Shown: positions 36,201 to 46,398 of the stretch, piece by piece
Layout: every line of letters begins with the position of its first letter
How positions within the stretch are numbered: the stretch's first letter is position 1
Notes under the pieces: generated by a model
Databases searched by the model: none
The model's input: only the letters and a program-made list of their open reading frames with translations
What the model was told of the DNA's origin: nothing
NCBI GenBank assembly: GCA_028823345.1
Contig: JAPKBR010000012.1
Coordinates: 1-64,000, forward strand
DNA from: Planctomycetota bacterium
GTDB taxonomy: Bacteria; Planctomycetota; UBA1135; GCA-002686595
Direction: 5' to 3'
DNA length: 64,000 nucleotides
Translations under genes and position numbers: made by a program

Positions 36201-38038
36201 TCGACGGTCACACTCTTAGCTAGGTTTCGTGGTTTATCAATATCGCAGCCCCGTTGTTCCGCAATGTAATAGGAGAACAACTGCAAAGGAATCACGTTCA
36301 ACAGGGGCGACAGAATTTCAAGGGCTGTGGGCACCGGGCAAACATCCCGAGCCAGATCGTGGGTCGCTTGATCTGAGCCCACGCTCAAGACCACCCCCCC
36401 GCGGGCCTGTACTTGCTCCACATTGGAACGCATCTTATCGGCAAGGGGCGACTGCGCATTCACACAGACAATCGTCATGCCCGGATCGATCAGGGCGATG
36501 GGTCCGTGCTTCATTTCGCCGGCCGCGTAGCCCTCAGCGTGCACATAGGAGATTTCCTTCAATTTCAAGGCGCCCTCAAGAGCGATCGGATAATTGATGC
36601 CGCGCCCGATGAATAGAAAACCCTTGGCCGCCGCATGGCGGCGCGCCACTGAGCGCATTTCCTCGCACTTGGACTGGGTCAGAAGCTGCTCCATCTGGGA
36701 GCGCAAGCCCCGCATCCCCTGCAGTAGCTCCCGGGCACGCTCAACACTAAGGTTGCCTTTGGCGCGTCCCAGACGAATGGCAAAGAGAATGCCCGCCGCC
36801 ACTTGAGCGGTGAAAGCCTTGGTGCTGGCGACTCCGATTTCGGGCCCCGCGTGGGTCAAAATCGCAGCATCCGCCTCGCGCACCTGACTGGCCCCCTGCA
36901 CATTGCAGATTGCCAAAACTCTGGCGCCCAATTTCTGGCAGAGGCGTGTAGCGGCCAGGGTGTCCGCGGTCTCACCGGATTGGGTCAGGGCCAAGGCCAG
37001 GGTGTTTTTCGCGAGCACGGGGCCCCGATAACGGAACTCACTGGCAAAGTCCACATCCACCGGCACTCGGGCCAATTCCTCGATGGCATAGCGCGTGACT
37101 AAACCCGCATGCAAGGCCGTTCCGCAAGCCACCACTTGAATGCGCTCCACTTGTCGCAGAGCATCGTCTTCCAGCCCGGGCAAAATCACATCCCCGGCCT
37201 CTTCGTCCATACGATCAAAAACCGTACGGGCCAAGACATCGGGCTGCTCATGGATCTCCTTGAGCATGTGATGGGGCCACGGCCCCTTGTTGGCTTCTTT
37301 GGGATCCCAATCGATGGCCTCGGGCACTCGCTCCACCGAATTCCCTGCCGCATCAAACAAGGCGTAGCCGCCTGCGGTCAAGATCCCCATGTCCCCGTCT
37401 TCGAGAAATACCACATCGCTCGAGTGGGGCAGCAGGGCCAAGAGGTCCGAACCTAAGTAGGTCCCGCCTGGGCCTTGGGCCACAACAAGCGGAGGCCCCT
37501 GGCGCGCGCAAAGAATCGCCGGTCCCGTGTCCGTATCCAAGAGGAGCGCCACCGCGTAGTAGCCCTCCACTCGCGCGAGGGCGGCGCGCAGGGCCGCGAG
37601 GGGTTCGTCAGGAGCAGCGGTCAGTTCCTCGGCGATGAGATGGCCTAAGACCTCGGAGTCGGTCTGGGAAACGAACTTGATGCCCTTGGCCGCTAGCTCT
37701 TGCCTAAGGCTTTGATGGTTCTCAATGATCCCGTTGTGGACCATGGCCAATGCGCCGCCTCCCGCCATGTGGGGGTGTGCATTGAGGTCGCTGGGGGCCC
37801 CATGGGTGGCCCAACGGGTGTGCCCGATCCCTGCGCTCGCCCCGGCTAAAGCCCCATCCTCAAGGATTCCTTCCAGGTTGGCCAGCCGCCCCTGCTTCTT
37901 ACGCACGAGGATCTCCTGCCCCGTATGGACAGCTATGCCCGCACTGTCGTAGCCCCGATACTCCAGCACCCTCAAGCCCTCGACTAGGGCCGACAGCACC
38001 GGCTCGCCCTGACGAATCGCTCCAACGATTCCGCACAT
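36197..38038 (-). CDS. glmS: Glutamine-fructose-6-phosphate aminotransferase (isomerising)
   Basis: From ATG 38038 the protein has 613 residues: an N-terminal glutaminase (Cys2 in MCGIVGAIRQ; GHTRWATHG) and two SIS sugar-isomerase domains (LTQSGETADTLAA; GRGINYPIALEGALKLKEIS), ending KPRNLAKSVTVE, the universal GlmS C-terminus. It makes glucosamine-6-phosphate for peptidoglycan, lipid A and this polysaccharide. An upstream open frame to 38203 is not conserved. It lies inside the nucleotide-sugar operon, 11 nt downstream of the UDP-glucuronate decarboxylase gene; no glmS ribozyme-like region fits in that gap. Confidence 0.95.
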   Translation of the reverse strand: MCGIVGAIRQGEPVLSALVEGLRVLEYRGYDSAGIAVHTGQEILVRKKQGRLANLEGILEDGALAGASAGIGHTRWATHGAPSDLNAHPHMAGGGALAMVHNGIIENHQSLRQELAAKGIKFVSQTDSEVLGHLIAEELTAAPDEPLAALRAALARVEGYYAVALLLDTDTGPAILCARQGPPLVVAQGPGGTYLGSDLLALLPHSSDVVFLEDGDMGILTAGGYALFDAAGNSVERVPEAIDWDPKEANKGPWPHHMLKEIHEQPDVLARTVFDRMDEEAGDVILPGLEDDALRQVERIQVVACGTALHAGLVTRYAIEELARVPVDVDFASEFRYRGPVLAKNTLALALTQSGETADTLAATRLCQKLGARVLAICNVQGASQVREADAAILTHAGPEIGVASTKAFTAQVAAGILFAIRLGRAKGNLSVERARELLQGMRGLRSQMEQLLTQSKCEEMRSVARRHAAAKGFLFIGRGINYPIALEGALKLKEISYVHAEGYAAGEMKHGPIALIDPGMTIVCVNAQSPLADKMRSNVEQVQARGGVVLSVGSDQATHDLARDVCPVPTALEILSPLLNVIPLQLFSYYIAEQRGCDIDKPRNLAKSVTVE

Positions 38039-38048
38039 ACTGAAAGCC

Positions 38049-38990
38049 CTAGAGGGCCCCCACTCGTTCTTGGAAGGAGGAAAGGGTGCGCTCGAGCCCA
38101 CTGGCCAGATCCACCTTGGGCTCCCAGCCCAACAACTCCCGCGCCTTTGTGATGTCGGGCTGGCGCACCTTGGGGTCATCCACGGGCAAGTCCCGGTAAA
38201 CAACCTTGGACTTGGATCCAGTCAACTCGATCACCCGCTCAGCAAATTCCTTGATCGTGATCTCGGTGGGATTGCCGATATTCACCGGCAGATTCTCGTT
38301 GGACCAAAGCAAACGCATGAGGCCCTCGACCAGGTCATCTACATAGCAGAACGAACGGGTCTGGGATCCGTCCCCAAAGACAGTCACGTCTTCCCCACGC
38401 AAGGCTTGGGACATGAACGCCGGCAGTGCACGCCCATCGTTCAAACGCATGCGCGGACCATAGGTATTGAAGATACGCACGATGCGCGTCTCGACTTGGT
38501 GATAGCGGTGATAGGCCATAGTCATCGCCTCGGCGAAACGCTTAGCCTCGTCGTAAACCCCCCGGGGACCCACCGGATTTACGTTGCCCCAATAGTCCTC
38601 GGATTGGGGATGCACCAAGGGATCGCCGTAGCACTCTGAGGTGGAGGCGATCAAAATCCGAGCACCCTTGGCCTTGGCCAGCCCAAGCACCTTATGGGTG
38701 CCGAGGGAGCCAACTTTAAGGGTCTGAATCGGCAACTCCAGGTAGTCGATGGGACTCGCCGGAGACGCAAAGTGCATGATCACATCCAACTCCCCCGCCA
38801 CGTGAATGAACTCGGTCACATCCTGATGGATGAAGTGAAAGAGCGGATTGGGCATCAAGGCTTCGATGTTAGCCAGGTCCCCCGTAACGAGATTGTCCAT
38901 ACAGAGGACTTCATGGCCCTCCCCAAGGAAGCGCTCACAGAGATGGCTTCCAAGGAAGCCGGCGCCGCCGGTAACAAGAATCCGTTTCAT
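38049..38990 (-). CDS. UDP-glucuronate decarboxylase (UDP-xylose synthase type)
   Basis: A 313-residue short-chain dehydrogenase close to UXS enzymes: [67 protein letters not shown] (Tyr-Lys) and [20 protein letters not shown]. It would convert UDP-glucuronate to UDP-xylose in the cytoplasm. No UDP-glucose dehydrogenase is visible in the window to supply UDP-glucuronate. It is the first gene of the glmS-epimerase block. Confidence 0.9.
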   Translation of the reverse strand: MKRILVTGGAGFLGSHLCERFLGEGHEVLCMDNLVTGDLANIEALMPNPLFHFIHQDVTEFIHVAGELDVIMHFASPASPIDYLELPIQTLKVGSLGTHKVLGLAKAKGARILIASTSECYGDPLVHPQSEDYWGNVNPVGPRGVYDEAKRFAEAMTMAYHRYHQVETRIVRIFNTYGPRMRLNDGRALPAFMSQALRGEDVTVFGDGSQTRSFCYVDDLVEGLMRLLWSNENLPVNIGNPTEITIKEFAERVIELTGSKSKVVYRDLPVDDPKVRQPDITKARELLGWEPKVDLASGLERTLSSFQERVGAL

Positions 38991-39068
38991 GGTCTAGGTC
39001 TTAGCTTGATGGGAGAGTTGCGCGACTGAATGCTGAAAGCAAGGTGCGCTGAAGGTGCCCAAAGGGAG

Positions 39069-39920
39069 TCACTCCGTGACCTCGGCGCTAGCAGCCAACT
39101 TGGCCTCAGAGCTCACATGGGCCAGATCGGAAAGGCGCAGGTGCTGATCGTTGACGGCTACCACTTGCACACCCAAGGTGCTCAAGCCCTGACCGCTGAG
39201 CAAGTCAAACTGAACGTGGCCGTCGAATTCTCCGGAGAGCACGACTCCTGGCCCCAGCACGAGGGGCACAGCCCCCACACTTCCAGAGACCTTATGATCT
39301 GGATCGATCATCTGCGGCGCGGAACCGCTGGGCAGCAGGGGCAGGTGAAGCACATCCCCCGGGGTCAGCACAATGCGTTTTGTCCCGAAGGCGAGAACCG
39401 CTCGGGTGTAACCACGGTGGCGCAGTTCGAGCACCTCGCGGCTTACCTTTTCCAAATAGAACGGGCCCCCATCACCCATGAGGTGAGAGCCACCGGGCAG
39501 GCGCACCACTTCTCCATCTTCCATTTCGACGCTAGCCCGCTCAAGCTGCAAGAACGAGACAAAGGGCTCGCCCCTCGAAGGTGAGCCGACCACCAGAATC
39601 CCGTTGCCATGCATCCTGGCAACGGAGCCACCAGGGAAGATCAACTCGGCCCGTCCGCCCGCGTCGGTTAAAACGGCCGCCCCCGCATGGATACGTGCTT
39701 GACGATCATAGAAGTGCAAGCGGTGGACCGAGGTCTGACCCGCGCGCTTAACGTGCACCGTGTCAGCATGGCGCACCAAAAGGGCTTCCTCAGGCCCTTC
39801 TAGCAGCATGTCGGTGAAGCCCGGGGGCAATTCCTCGGGGCCACCCATGGGGCTGGGAAAGCGATGGGCATTGCAACCGGCAAGGATGCACAAGACGAGT
39901 AGGTAAGTAGGTTTGATCAT
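39069..39920 (-). CDS. Lipoprotein of unknown function with a FecR-like beta region
   Basis: A 283-residue protein with a lipoprotein signal ending CILAGC (Cys16). The rest is beta-rich: [20 protein letters not shown] then [16 protein letters not shown] recall the FecR/LysM-linked sensor fold, but the match is weak. No catalytic motif is seen. The stop lies 78 nt before the UDP-glucuronate decarboxylase start. Its own start overlaps accC by 4 nt, an odd pairing of an envelope protein with a fatty-acid synthesis gene. Confidence 0.65.
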   Translation of the reverse strand: MIKPTYLLVLCILAGCNAHRFPSPMGGPEELPPGFTDMLLEGPEEALLVRHADTVHVKRAGQTSVHRLHFYDRQARIHAGAAVLTDAGGRAELIFPGGSVARMHGNGILVVGSPSRGEPFVSFLQLERASVEMEDGEVVRLPGGSHLMGDGGPFYLEKVSREVLELRHRGYTRAVLAFGTKRIVLTPGDVLHLPLLPSGSAPQMIDPDHKVSGSVGAVPLVLGPGVVLSGEFDGHVQFDLLSGQGLSTLGVQVVAVNDQHLRLSDLAHVSSEAKLAASAEVTE

Positions 39921-41275
39921 GATCCTTCTTTATGGGATGAGAACCAGCGCTCGACAAATCCAGTGTCATGAGCGCCTCCACGGAATTCGGCATTGTTAAG
40001 GAGTTCCTTGAGCAGCGGAATGGTCGTTGCCACCCCGTCAATCACGAACTCGTCCAAAGCGCGTAGCATGGTCCGGATCGCCTCGTCACGAGTAGCGCGA
40101 TGGACCAGCAGTTTGCCGATCATCGAGTCGTAGTTAGGAGGAACGTGATAGCCCCCATAGCAGTGACTGTCCACGCGCACGCCGGGGCCGCCGGGAGGCA
40201 CAAAGGCGCGCAGTTGGCCGGGGGATGGACGGAAATCCTTGGTCGGATCTTCCGCATTGATGCGGCACTCAATGCAGTGACCGCTATGCACAATATCCTT
40301 CTGCCGGAATCGCAAGGGCATACCGGCGGCGGTGCGGATCTGCTCGGCGATCAAGTCAAGGCCGGTGACCATCTCGGTCACCGTATGCTCCACCTGGATA
40401 CGGGCGTTGACTTCAATGAAGTAGAAGTTCTGCTGGGCATCTACCAGGAACTCCACGGTACCTGCTGTGGTGTAGTTGGAAGCTTTCGCCATGCGCACGG
40501 CGGCTTCACCAATCTTGGTCCGCAGCCTCGGAGAGAGGCTGGTGCTGGGGGATTCCTCGATCAGTTTTTGGTGCCTGCGCTGGACGGAACAATCGCGCTC
40601 GCCAAGGTGCACCACATTGCCATCGGAATCCGCGAGGATTTGAACTTCCACGTGTCGCGGACGCTCGATGAATTTTTCGATGTAAACATCCCCATCACCG
40701 AAAGCGGCTAGGGCTTCGGCCGAGGCGGCGCGCAGACCAGTCTTGAGGCTGGGCTCGTTGCTGGCCACCCGCAAACCACGGCCTCCGCCGCCGGAGGTCG
40801 CCTTGATCATCACGGGATAGCCGATTTCCTGGGCCACACGGATGGCTTCGGTCTCGTCCTTGACCAAGCCATCGGATCCCGGGACCACCGGAACCTTGGC
40901 CTCCATGGCAATCACTCGGGCGCGGGCCTTATCCCCCACTGCGCTGATCACTTCAGGGGCGGGCCCGATGAAGCCGATCTTGCAGGAACGGCACACTTCG
41001 GCGAAGTGCGCGTTTTCCGCGAGAAAACCATAGCCGGGGTGAATCGCATCCACATCCGCGATCTCAGCAGCGGCAATGATTGACGGTATATTGAGGTAAG
41101 ACTCCGCTGCGGGAGCCGCACCGATACAGATCGTCTCGTCCGCCTGACGCAGATACAAAGCGTCTGCATCGGCCTCAGAATAAACCGCTACGGTTTCCAC
41201 GCCTAACTCACGACAGGCACGAATGATCCGCTGGGCAATTTCCCCACGGTTCGCAATCAGAATGCGTCGAAACAT
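39917..41275 (-). CDS. accC: Biotin carboxylase subunit of acetyl-CoA carboxylase
   Basis: A 452-residue ATP-grasp enzyme: [20 protein letters not shown] at the N-terminus, [14 protein letters not shown] (ATP-binding Gly-rich loop), [35 protein letters not shown] and the C-terminal [14 protein letters not shown]. It carboxylates the biotin of AccB with bicarbonate and ATP, the first half of malonyl-CoA synthesis. Length is normal. It overlaps accB by 1 nt (TGATG). The carboxyltransferase genes are not in the window. Confidence 0.97.
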   Translation of the reverse strand: MFRRILIANRGEIAQRIIRACRELGVETVAVYSEADADALYLRQADETICIGAAPAAESYLNIPSIIAAAEIADVDAIHPGYGFLAENAHFAEVCRSCKIGFIGPAPEVISAVGDKARARVIAMEAKVPVVPGSDGLVKDETEAIRVAQEIGYPVMIKATSGGGGRGLRVASNEPSLKTGLRAASAEALAAFGDGDVYIEKFIERPRHVEVQILADSDGNVVHLGERDCSVQRRHQKLIEESPSTSLSPRLRTKIGEAAVRMAKASNYTTAGTVEFLVDAQQNFYFIEVNARIQVEHTVTEMVTGLDLIAEQIRTAAGMPLRFRQKDIVHSGHCIECRINAEDPTKDFRPSPGQLRAFVPPGGPGVRVDSHCYGGYHVPPNYDSMIGKLLVHRATRDEAIRTMLRALDEFVIDGVATTIPLLKELLNNAEFRGGAHDTGFVERWFSSHKEGS

Positions 41276-41760
41276 CAGCGCGGCTTAACGAGGAAAAGGG
41301 GCTGACCGAATTCCACCGGCTCGCCGTTCTCCACGAGCAGTTCGACAATCGACCCACGACATTCCGCGCGGATCTCGTTCATGACCTTCATGGCCTCAAC
41401 AATGCAGACCACCGTGTCTTCTTCGAGGTCATCACCCACCGAGGAAAACGGATCGTCATCGGGAGATGGGGCGTGGTAGAAGGTTCCCACCATGGGGCTG
41501 GTGATCTCAATCAAACCTTCTGCGCGCCCTGGAGGAGGCGCCGGCGCGGAGCCCTCTTGAGGAGGAAGCCCAACGGGAGCAGGTCCCGCCGCTGGCGAGT
41601 GGGCACTGCCCGGGACCATCAGTACCTGGGGGCCCGAGCCGGCTTCAGGGCCACGACGCAGGTGCACTTTGAGGTGCGCCTGCTCGTCTTCGATTTTAAG
41701 CTCGGTAACCTCTCCGCGCTCCATGAGTCGGATCAGGTTTCGAATCAGCTTGAGGTCCAT
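41275..41760 (-). CDS. accB: Biotin carboxyl carrier protein of acetyl-CoA carboxylase
   Basis: About 161 residues from ATG 41760 ([18 protein letters not shown], the conserved start; ATG 41796 is alternative). A Pro/Ala linker (about 40-80) leads to the biotinyl domain with [18 protein letters not shown] and VEAMKVMNE, where Lys125 is the biotin site; the motif is AMKV rather than AMKM. It carries carboxyl groups between AccC and the carboxyltransferase. It lies directly before accC. Confidence 0.95.
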   Translation of the reverse strand: MDLKLIRNLIRLMERGEVTELKIEDEQAHLKVHLRRGPEAGSGPQVLMVPGSAHSPAAGPAPVGLPPQEGSAPAPPPGRAEGLIEITSPMVGTFYHAPSPDDDPFSSVGDDLEEDTVVCIVEAMKVMNEIRAECRGSIVELLVENGEPVEFGQPLFLVKPR

Positions 41761-41854
41761 GGATGGTGTCAGGGGGTTGCTAGGGTCGTTTTCCACGGGG
41801 ACAGGGTACCCACCGGGGACCCGAGAACCCAGAGTTCAGCAAAAAGGAGGCTTC

Positions 41855-42367
41855 TTAACCCTCCCGTTTCCAAGGCCCGGACTTGCCGCCGCTCTTGGCG
41901 AGGAGCTCCACCCGCTGGATGGTTATGCCCTTAGAGAGGGCCTTGGTCATGTCATAGAGGGTCAAAGCCGCCACGCTGGCCCCGGTCATGGCTTCCATTT
42001 CGACCCCCGTACGCCCGGTGCACACCGCCGTGCAGAGCACCTCAAGGCGGTTTTCATCCACCTGCCGGATCTCCACATCGACCCCGTCGAGCCCCAGGGG
42101 GTGACAAAGGGGGATCAGCAATCCAGTCTGCTTTGCGGCCCCCACCCCAGCGATGCGGGCCACCTCAAGCACCGGCCCCTTAGGTCCACCCTCCCGCAGG
42201 ATGCCCCCAAGCAGGCCCTCGGGAAACTCCACAATCGCCCTTGCGGTGGCCTCTCGGTGGGTTTCGTGCTTGTGGGACACATCGACCATGCGGGCCCGGG
42301 GGCCATCCACGCCCTCTGTAACATGGGAGAGGGAGCTGGTGAGAGGATCTTGGCTTTCCTGGGTCAT
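41855..42367 (-). CDS. moaC: Cyclic pyranopterin monophosphate synthase
   Basis: A 170-residue protein matching MoaC: MVDVSHKHETHREA, GLLIPLCHPLGLDGVDV, CTGRTGVEMEAMTGASVAAL and LTLYDMTKALSKGI contain the conserved Lys, His and Asp residues. It converts the MoaA product into cyclic pyranopterin for molybdenum cofactor. It has about 25 extra N-terminal residues. It is the only molybdopterin gene in the window and starts the minus-strand block that continues into accB. Confidence 0.93.
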   Translation of the reverse strand: MTQESQDPLTSSLSHVTEGVDGPRARMVDVSHKHETHREATARAIVEFPEGLLGGILREGGPKGPVLEVARIAGVGAAKQTGLLIPLCHPLGLDGVDVEIRQVDENRLEVLCTAVCTGRTGVEMEAMTGASVAALTLYDMTKALSKGITIQRVELLAKSGGKSGPWKREG

Positions 42368-42676
42368 GGGGGTGCTGGGAGCTGGGTGGAGTGGTCTGGG
42401 GCTGAATTATGACCCAGATCAGACCCCCGGCGGGGAGCAATCCCCAGAGCCCTAAATCCTCCCCCTGTTTGTGGCCAAAAGGGGGCCGCGGCGTCCCTAG
42501 CCGCCGAATCAACGCTAGGTTTTGGTAACAGCACCTGCAATGATCCCCTTGGAGCCGTAGATTGAAACGAAGAAGAGGTCGTACCTCCCGCCGGAGCCCC
42601 CCACCTGCCGATACCTAGACCGCTGGGGCCCACAATGGCCCCGCCCACTGCTTTCAGCGTTATGTGCACAGCTTTC
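42368..42676. other. Divergent intergenic region, moaC / S41 protease
   Basis: 309 nt separate two divergent genes, so promoters for both should be here. I see no confident sigma-70 or sigma-54 element. TGGTAACAGCACCTGC at about 42525-42540 has its GG and GC 13 rather than 12 nt apart. Confidence 0.4.
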
Positions 42677-45166
42677 ATGAACCGATTCACCGTTGCCCTC
42701 CTGACCCTAGCCCTTTCGGCCCTCGCCCAGGCGTCTTCCACGCCAGTCCAGGAGGATTTCGCGCCCCTACTGGCGGAAAAAGCCCAAGCAGCAAAACAGC
42801 TCACGGTGGCGGAACTCTTTCGCGAAGCCCGTCAGGTGGGGCTCATCCTGGGAGACGAAGGGGGTGCAGCTTTCGACCGGGAGGTGGACCGGCTTCTACA
42901 ACTAGAAGACAACGATCCACGCACGACCCTTTTCTTGGTGGCCACGCGCCTCACCGGAGACGAGCCGGACCTGGAAATCCTGGGGGTCTCCTTGACCCAA
43001 GTGCTCCAGGCATCCGATCCCGAAGCCTCTCAAGCCGCTGCTGAACTCGCTGCCGGCGCGGGATTTGACCGGGGCCCTCTCGAAACCCGCCGTACCTTCA
43101 CGGAAGCTCTCATCGCCGTCGCCACTGACGGGGATCGCGCCCCGGACACCCGGGTCTCAGCCGCGGTTGCCGCCCACGGAATTGGCCTCGGCGACCAAAT
43201 CGCTCGCCCCCGCAGAGTGCTCTTTGAGTTCCTGGAATCCAGCGACTTGGACATGGTGGGTCGCGGCGCCCTGGGCCTGGCCGAATTGGGAGCAATGGAG
43301 GAGGTGCAAGGTGTAGTGCCTGCCCTCGAACGACTTTCGGCACAACCGGGGCAGCAGGGCCTGCTCGCGCGTTCCTACCTCAAGCAACTTCAAATCCGCC
43401 GCTTCAAGGACACCGAATTGCGCCGAGCCCGTGAGCGCCAGTCCGAACTCCTGCTACAAGGGGGTCAGACAGACCCGGACTTGCAGCGCATCGGCAACCT
43501 GATCGAGCTCGTCCGACGCTTCCACCTTGAGGGTGACACAGTGGAACGCGAGGACCTGCTGGAGGCCGCAATGCAGGGCCTGTTGAACCGCATGGATCCG
43601 CACTCGTCCTTCTTCAACTCGAAGTCCTGGGAGAAATTCGAACAGGACATCGAAGCGGAGTACGGCGGCATCGGGGCCTACGTGAATGTAGATCGGGAAG
43701 ATGGGCTGTTTACCATCACCAAACCGATCTACTCGGGACCGGCCTACAAAGCAGGGCTTTACACCGACGACAAGATTGTCATGGTGGATGACTGGCCCAC
43801 CATGGGCGAGGAAAGCACCGAAGTGATCAAGCGCCTCAAGGGGCGCCCCAACACCGCGGTCAAGCTCTACATCTGGCGCCGGGGAATGGACTCGGGACTG
43901 ATCGACCGCCCCACCGAAGACATGGCGGTCACCATCGAGCGCGGGGTGATCACGATCCCTCCCGTGCACTCGGCAATGCTCCCCGGGGGCATCGGCCTCA
44001 TCGAACTATCCACCTTCAGCCGCGTGGCCAGCAGCGAAGTTGCCAGCGCGCTGCATACCCTGATGGAACAGGATCTTCGCGGCGTGATATTGGACCTGCG
44101 CAACAACACAGGCGGTCTTTTGGACGAAGCGCGCAACGTGGCGGACCTCTTCCTGCCCAAGGGCAAGGTGGTTGTTTCCACCGAATCCCGGGTGCGAGCT
44201 GGACGCTCCTACCCTACTCGCCAAGCGGCGCTCGTGCCCGAGGACATGCCCGTGGTGGTTTTGATCAACCGCTTCAGCGCTTCCGCATCAGAGATCGTCG
44301 CTGGGGCCCTGCAAGACCACGGCCGCGCGGCCCTGATCGGCCAACGCTCCTACGGAAAGGGTTCGGTGCAGAATTTGATTTCCATGCCCGGAGAAGAAGA
44401 CGACGGCTATGCGGATGAAAACCGCAACGGACGGCGGGACGCTTGGGAAAGCATCACCACGGACCGGGACGGGGATGGAGAATTTGACTACGCCCCGCGG
44501 GTCAAGTTGACCATCGAAAAGTACCTCTTGCCCAGCGGCCGTTCGATTCACCGTATGCTCGAAAAAGACGGCAGCATCAAGAGCGTCGGCGGCGTGCAAC
44601 CAGACCAAGAGGTCACCCCCACTAAGTACTCGGGCTGGCGACTGAAGGAGATGCGCCGAATTCAAGGCACACGCAAACTGCGCCTTTGGGCCCAGGAGCA
44701 GGCCACGGCACAAGCCGAGACCTTCTCCAATCTGGCTGATTCAGACATGAGCGACTGGCAACAGTGGCCGGGCTTTAAAGAGCTCTACGCCGGGCTGGAA
44801 ACCAGCCTCTCCCATGCGGATGTGCGCTTGCTCCTGCGGGCAGAAGTGCGCAGGCAGGTGGAAGACACCCGGGGCAGCGCCTTCCCCATGGGCGACTTCC
44901 AAGAGGACCGTCAATTACAGGCGGCGATCCAAGAGATCTATTCCCAAAAACAACTGGACTGGAAAACGGTCGCCGAGTTCAAAGCCACCTTTGATACGGA
45001 AGTGGACGATCCCGATGGGCCTCCAGTCGCCGCAGTGAGTGCAGCCCTCTTAGGCGAAGCATTGGCCCTCCTGGGCCGGGCGGAGTCCGCGGACCGCAGC
45101 CTCTCAAGCGAGGAGCTCAAGCAGCTGCGCGAGTTACTCAGGCGCACAAGCGACGGGGCGAAGTAA
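42677..45166 (+). CDS. C-terminal processing (S41) protease with PDZ domain and EF-hand-like inserts
   Basis: From ATG 42677 the protein has 829 residues and a signal peptide (VALLTLALSALAQA). Residues about 25-270 are helical repeats; a PDZ domain follows (GGIGAYVNVDREDGLFTITK), then the S41 domain with catalytic Ser536 in FSASASEIVAG and Lys561 in YGKGSVQ, spaced 25 as in Tsp/CtpA. Right after the Lys come DENRNGRRDAWE and DRDGDGEFDY (about 580-605), two calcium-loop-like inserts. The long helical C-terminus has no known domain. It is probably a periplasmic protease cutting protein C-termini. Confidence 0.88.
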   Translation: MNRFTVALLTLALSALAQASSTPVQEDFAPLLAEKAQAAKQLTVAELFREARQVGLILGDEGGAAFDREVDRLLQLEDNDPRTTLFLVATRLTGDEPDLEILGVSLTQVLQASDPEASQAAAELAAGAGFDRGPLETRRTFTEALIAVATDGDRAPDTRVSAAVAAHGIGLGDQIARPRRVLFEFLESSDLDMVGRGALGLAELGAMEEVQGVVPALERLSAQPGQQGLLARSYLKQLQIRRFKDTELRRARERQSELLLQGGQTDPDLQRIGNLIELVRRFHLEGDTVEREDLLEAAMQGLLNRMDPHSSFFNSKSWEKFEQDIEAEYGGIGAYVNVDREDGLFTITKPIYSGPAYKAGLYTDDKIVMVDDWPTMGEESTEVIKRLKGRPNTAVKLYIWRRGMDSGLIDRPTEDMAVTIERGVITIPPVHSAMLPGGIGLIELSTFSRVASSEVASALHTLMEQDLRGVILDLRNNTGGLLDEARNVADLFLPKGKVVVSTESRVRAGRSYPTRQAALVPEDMPVVVLINRFSASASEIVAGALQDHGRAALIGQRSYGKGSVQNLISMPGEEDDGYADENRNGRRDAWESITTDRDGDGEFDYAPRVKLTIEKYLLPSGRSIHRMLEKDGSIKSVGGVQPDQEVTPTKYSGWRLKEMRRIQGTRKLRLWAQEQATAQAETFSNLADSDMSDWQQWPGFKELYAGLETSLSHADVRLLLRAEVRRQVEDTRGSAFPMGDFQEDRQLQAAIQEIYSQKQLDWKTVAEFKATFDTEVDDPDGPPVAAVSAALLGEALALLGRAESADRSLSSEELKQLRELLRRTSDGAK

Positions 45167-45206
45167 CCCCGGGACAGCCCCCTGGGGCATCAGCTTTGGA
45201 AACCAT

Positions 45207-45233
45207 AAGAGCCGACCTAGAGGGTCGGTTCTT
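45207..45233. terminator. Bidirectional terminator between convergent genes
   Basis: aagagccgacc (45207-45217) pairs with ggtcggttctt (45223-45233) over 11 bp with one G-U, around loop tagag. A and T ends on the two arms suit termination both ways. The TAG stop of the AI-2E gene (45217-45219) lies in the stem end and loop, and the S41 gene ends 40 nt upstream. Confidence 0.6.
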
Positions 45234-46398
45234 CCGTAGGTGCATCCTCTTGAGCCGCGCCGCCCTCGTCCGCGGCCGCGAATTGTTCCATGGCGGGCAC
45301 GACCAATTCACGCACCAAAATCAAGCCCGACGCGGCGATGGGCAAGGCCAAGAGGAAACCAAACATACCCATGGTTGCGCCGCCGATGAAAATCGCCACA
45401 AAAACAAACAAGGGATGCAGGCCCAGGGAGTCCCCCAGGATACGCGGCACGAGTAAATATCCCTCCAGCACTTCTACCACCCCAAAGACGACACTGATCC
45501 AACCGAAGGTCACGAGGAACTCCGCCCCCGGACTGGTCAAGGCCACCAGGAATGTGAAGGAATAGCCCAGGAAGGCACCAACGAAAGGGACCAGCGCTGC
45601 AATGCCCGACGCCATGCCCAAGAACACAGCGTAGGGGGCGCCCACTAAGAGCAAGCCCGCGGTCAGCATCAAGCCCTTGATCAGGCAGACGGTCAGCCGC
45701 CCCCGGAAGAAAACCGTCAGCACCTCGCCGATGCGACGGGCGATGCGCGTCACCCTCTCCTGTTCCGGTGCGGGCACGTACTTGCGCACGCCGGCGTGGA
45801 TACGCTCCAGTTCAAACAAGAGATACCAGGCATAGATCGGCAAGAGTACCAGCATGGATACCAAACCCACGGCGGACCCGAACCAGTAACTCAAGACCCC
45901 GGCACCCTGGGCCGCCACATCTCCTTCGCGGCCCGCTCCGAATTCCTGCCACAACTGCTCAGCCAAGAGGGACAGGGTCGATCCCCCACCTAATGCCCCC
46001 ACGCGCACACTGCCATCCGCCTCGTCAAACAACCAGGCCAGCCAAACATCGCTGCGATGGGCATCGATAAAACTGCCGAGGCGAGCATCCAAGGTAGGAA
46101 TCAGACCCAACTCGGGATCCAAAATGCGCTCGGCGAGGAGGCTCCCCTGGCTCCAAGCCGCAAGCCCCACCAGCACCGAAGACGCGGCGAACAAGAAATA
46201 AATCGTGTTCACCGCTCGCAGTCGCGACCATCCGCGCCCTTCCAGTTTGAGCACTAAGGGCTGGGCGATGTAGGCAAGCACATATCCCGCCACCAGCGGG
46301 TTCAAAATATCACGCACCTGCCAAGCGGCAAAAACCGCCAAGAGAGTCAGACCTGCTAAGGCCATGTTCCGTCGCTGAGGAGTAAGGCGGTCCAGCAT
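45217..46398 (-). CDS. AI-2E/PerM-family transporter
   Basis: A 393-residue membrane protein with about eight hydrophobic segments. The family layout is clear: two N-terminal helices (LVAGYVLAYIAQPLVLKLEG), a soluble insert, then GLMLTAGLLLVGAPYAVFLG, ALVPFVGAFLGY and LGLHPLFVFVAIFIGGATMG. Members export autoinducer-2 or other small molecules or act as Na+/H+ antiporters; the substrate here is unknown. Its start overlaps the upstream Minf_1886-type stop by 1 nt. Confidence 0.88.
   Translation of the reverse strand: MLDRLTPQRRNMALAGLTLLAVFAAWQVRDILNPLVAGYVLAYIAQPLVLKLEGRGWSRLRAVNTIYFLFAASSVLVGLAAWSQGSLLAERILDPELGLIPTLDARLGSFIDAHRSDVWLAWLFDEADGSVRVGALGGGSTLSLLAEQLWQEFGAGREGDVAAQGAGVLSYWFGSAVGLVSMLVLLPIYAWYLLFELERIHAGVRKYVPAPEQERVTRIARRIGEVLTVFFRGRLTVCLIKGLMLTAGLLLVGAPYAVFLGMASGIAALVPFVGAFLGYSFTFLVALTSPGAEFLVTFGWISVVFGVVEVLEGYLLVPRILGDSLGLHPLFVFVAIFIGGATMGMFGFLLALPIAASGLILVRELVVPAMEQFAAADEGGAAQEDAPTEEPTL

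Noticed and set aside
36197-38990. glmS ribozyme upstream of glmS
   Set aside because: Only 10 nt separate glmS from the upstream gene, so there is no room for the ribozyme.
42525-42540. Possible sigma-54 promoter before the S41 protease
   Set aside because: TGG and TGC are present but the GG-GC distance is 13 nt, one too many.
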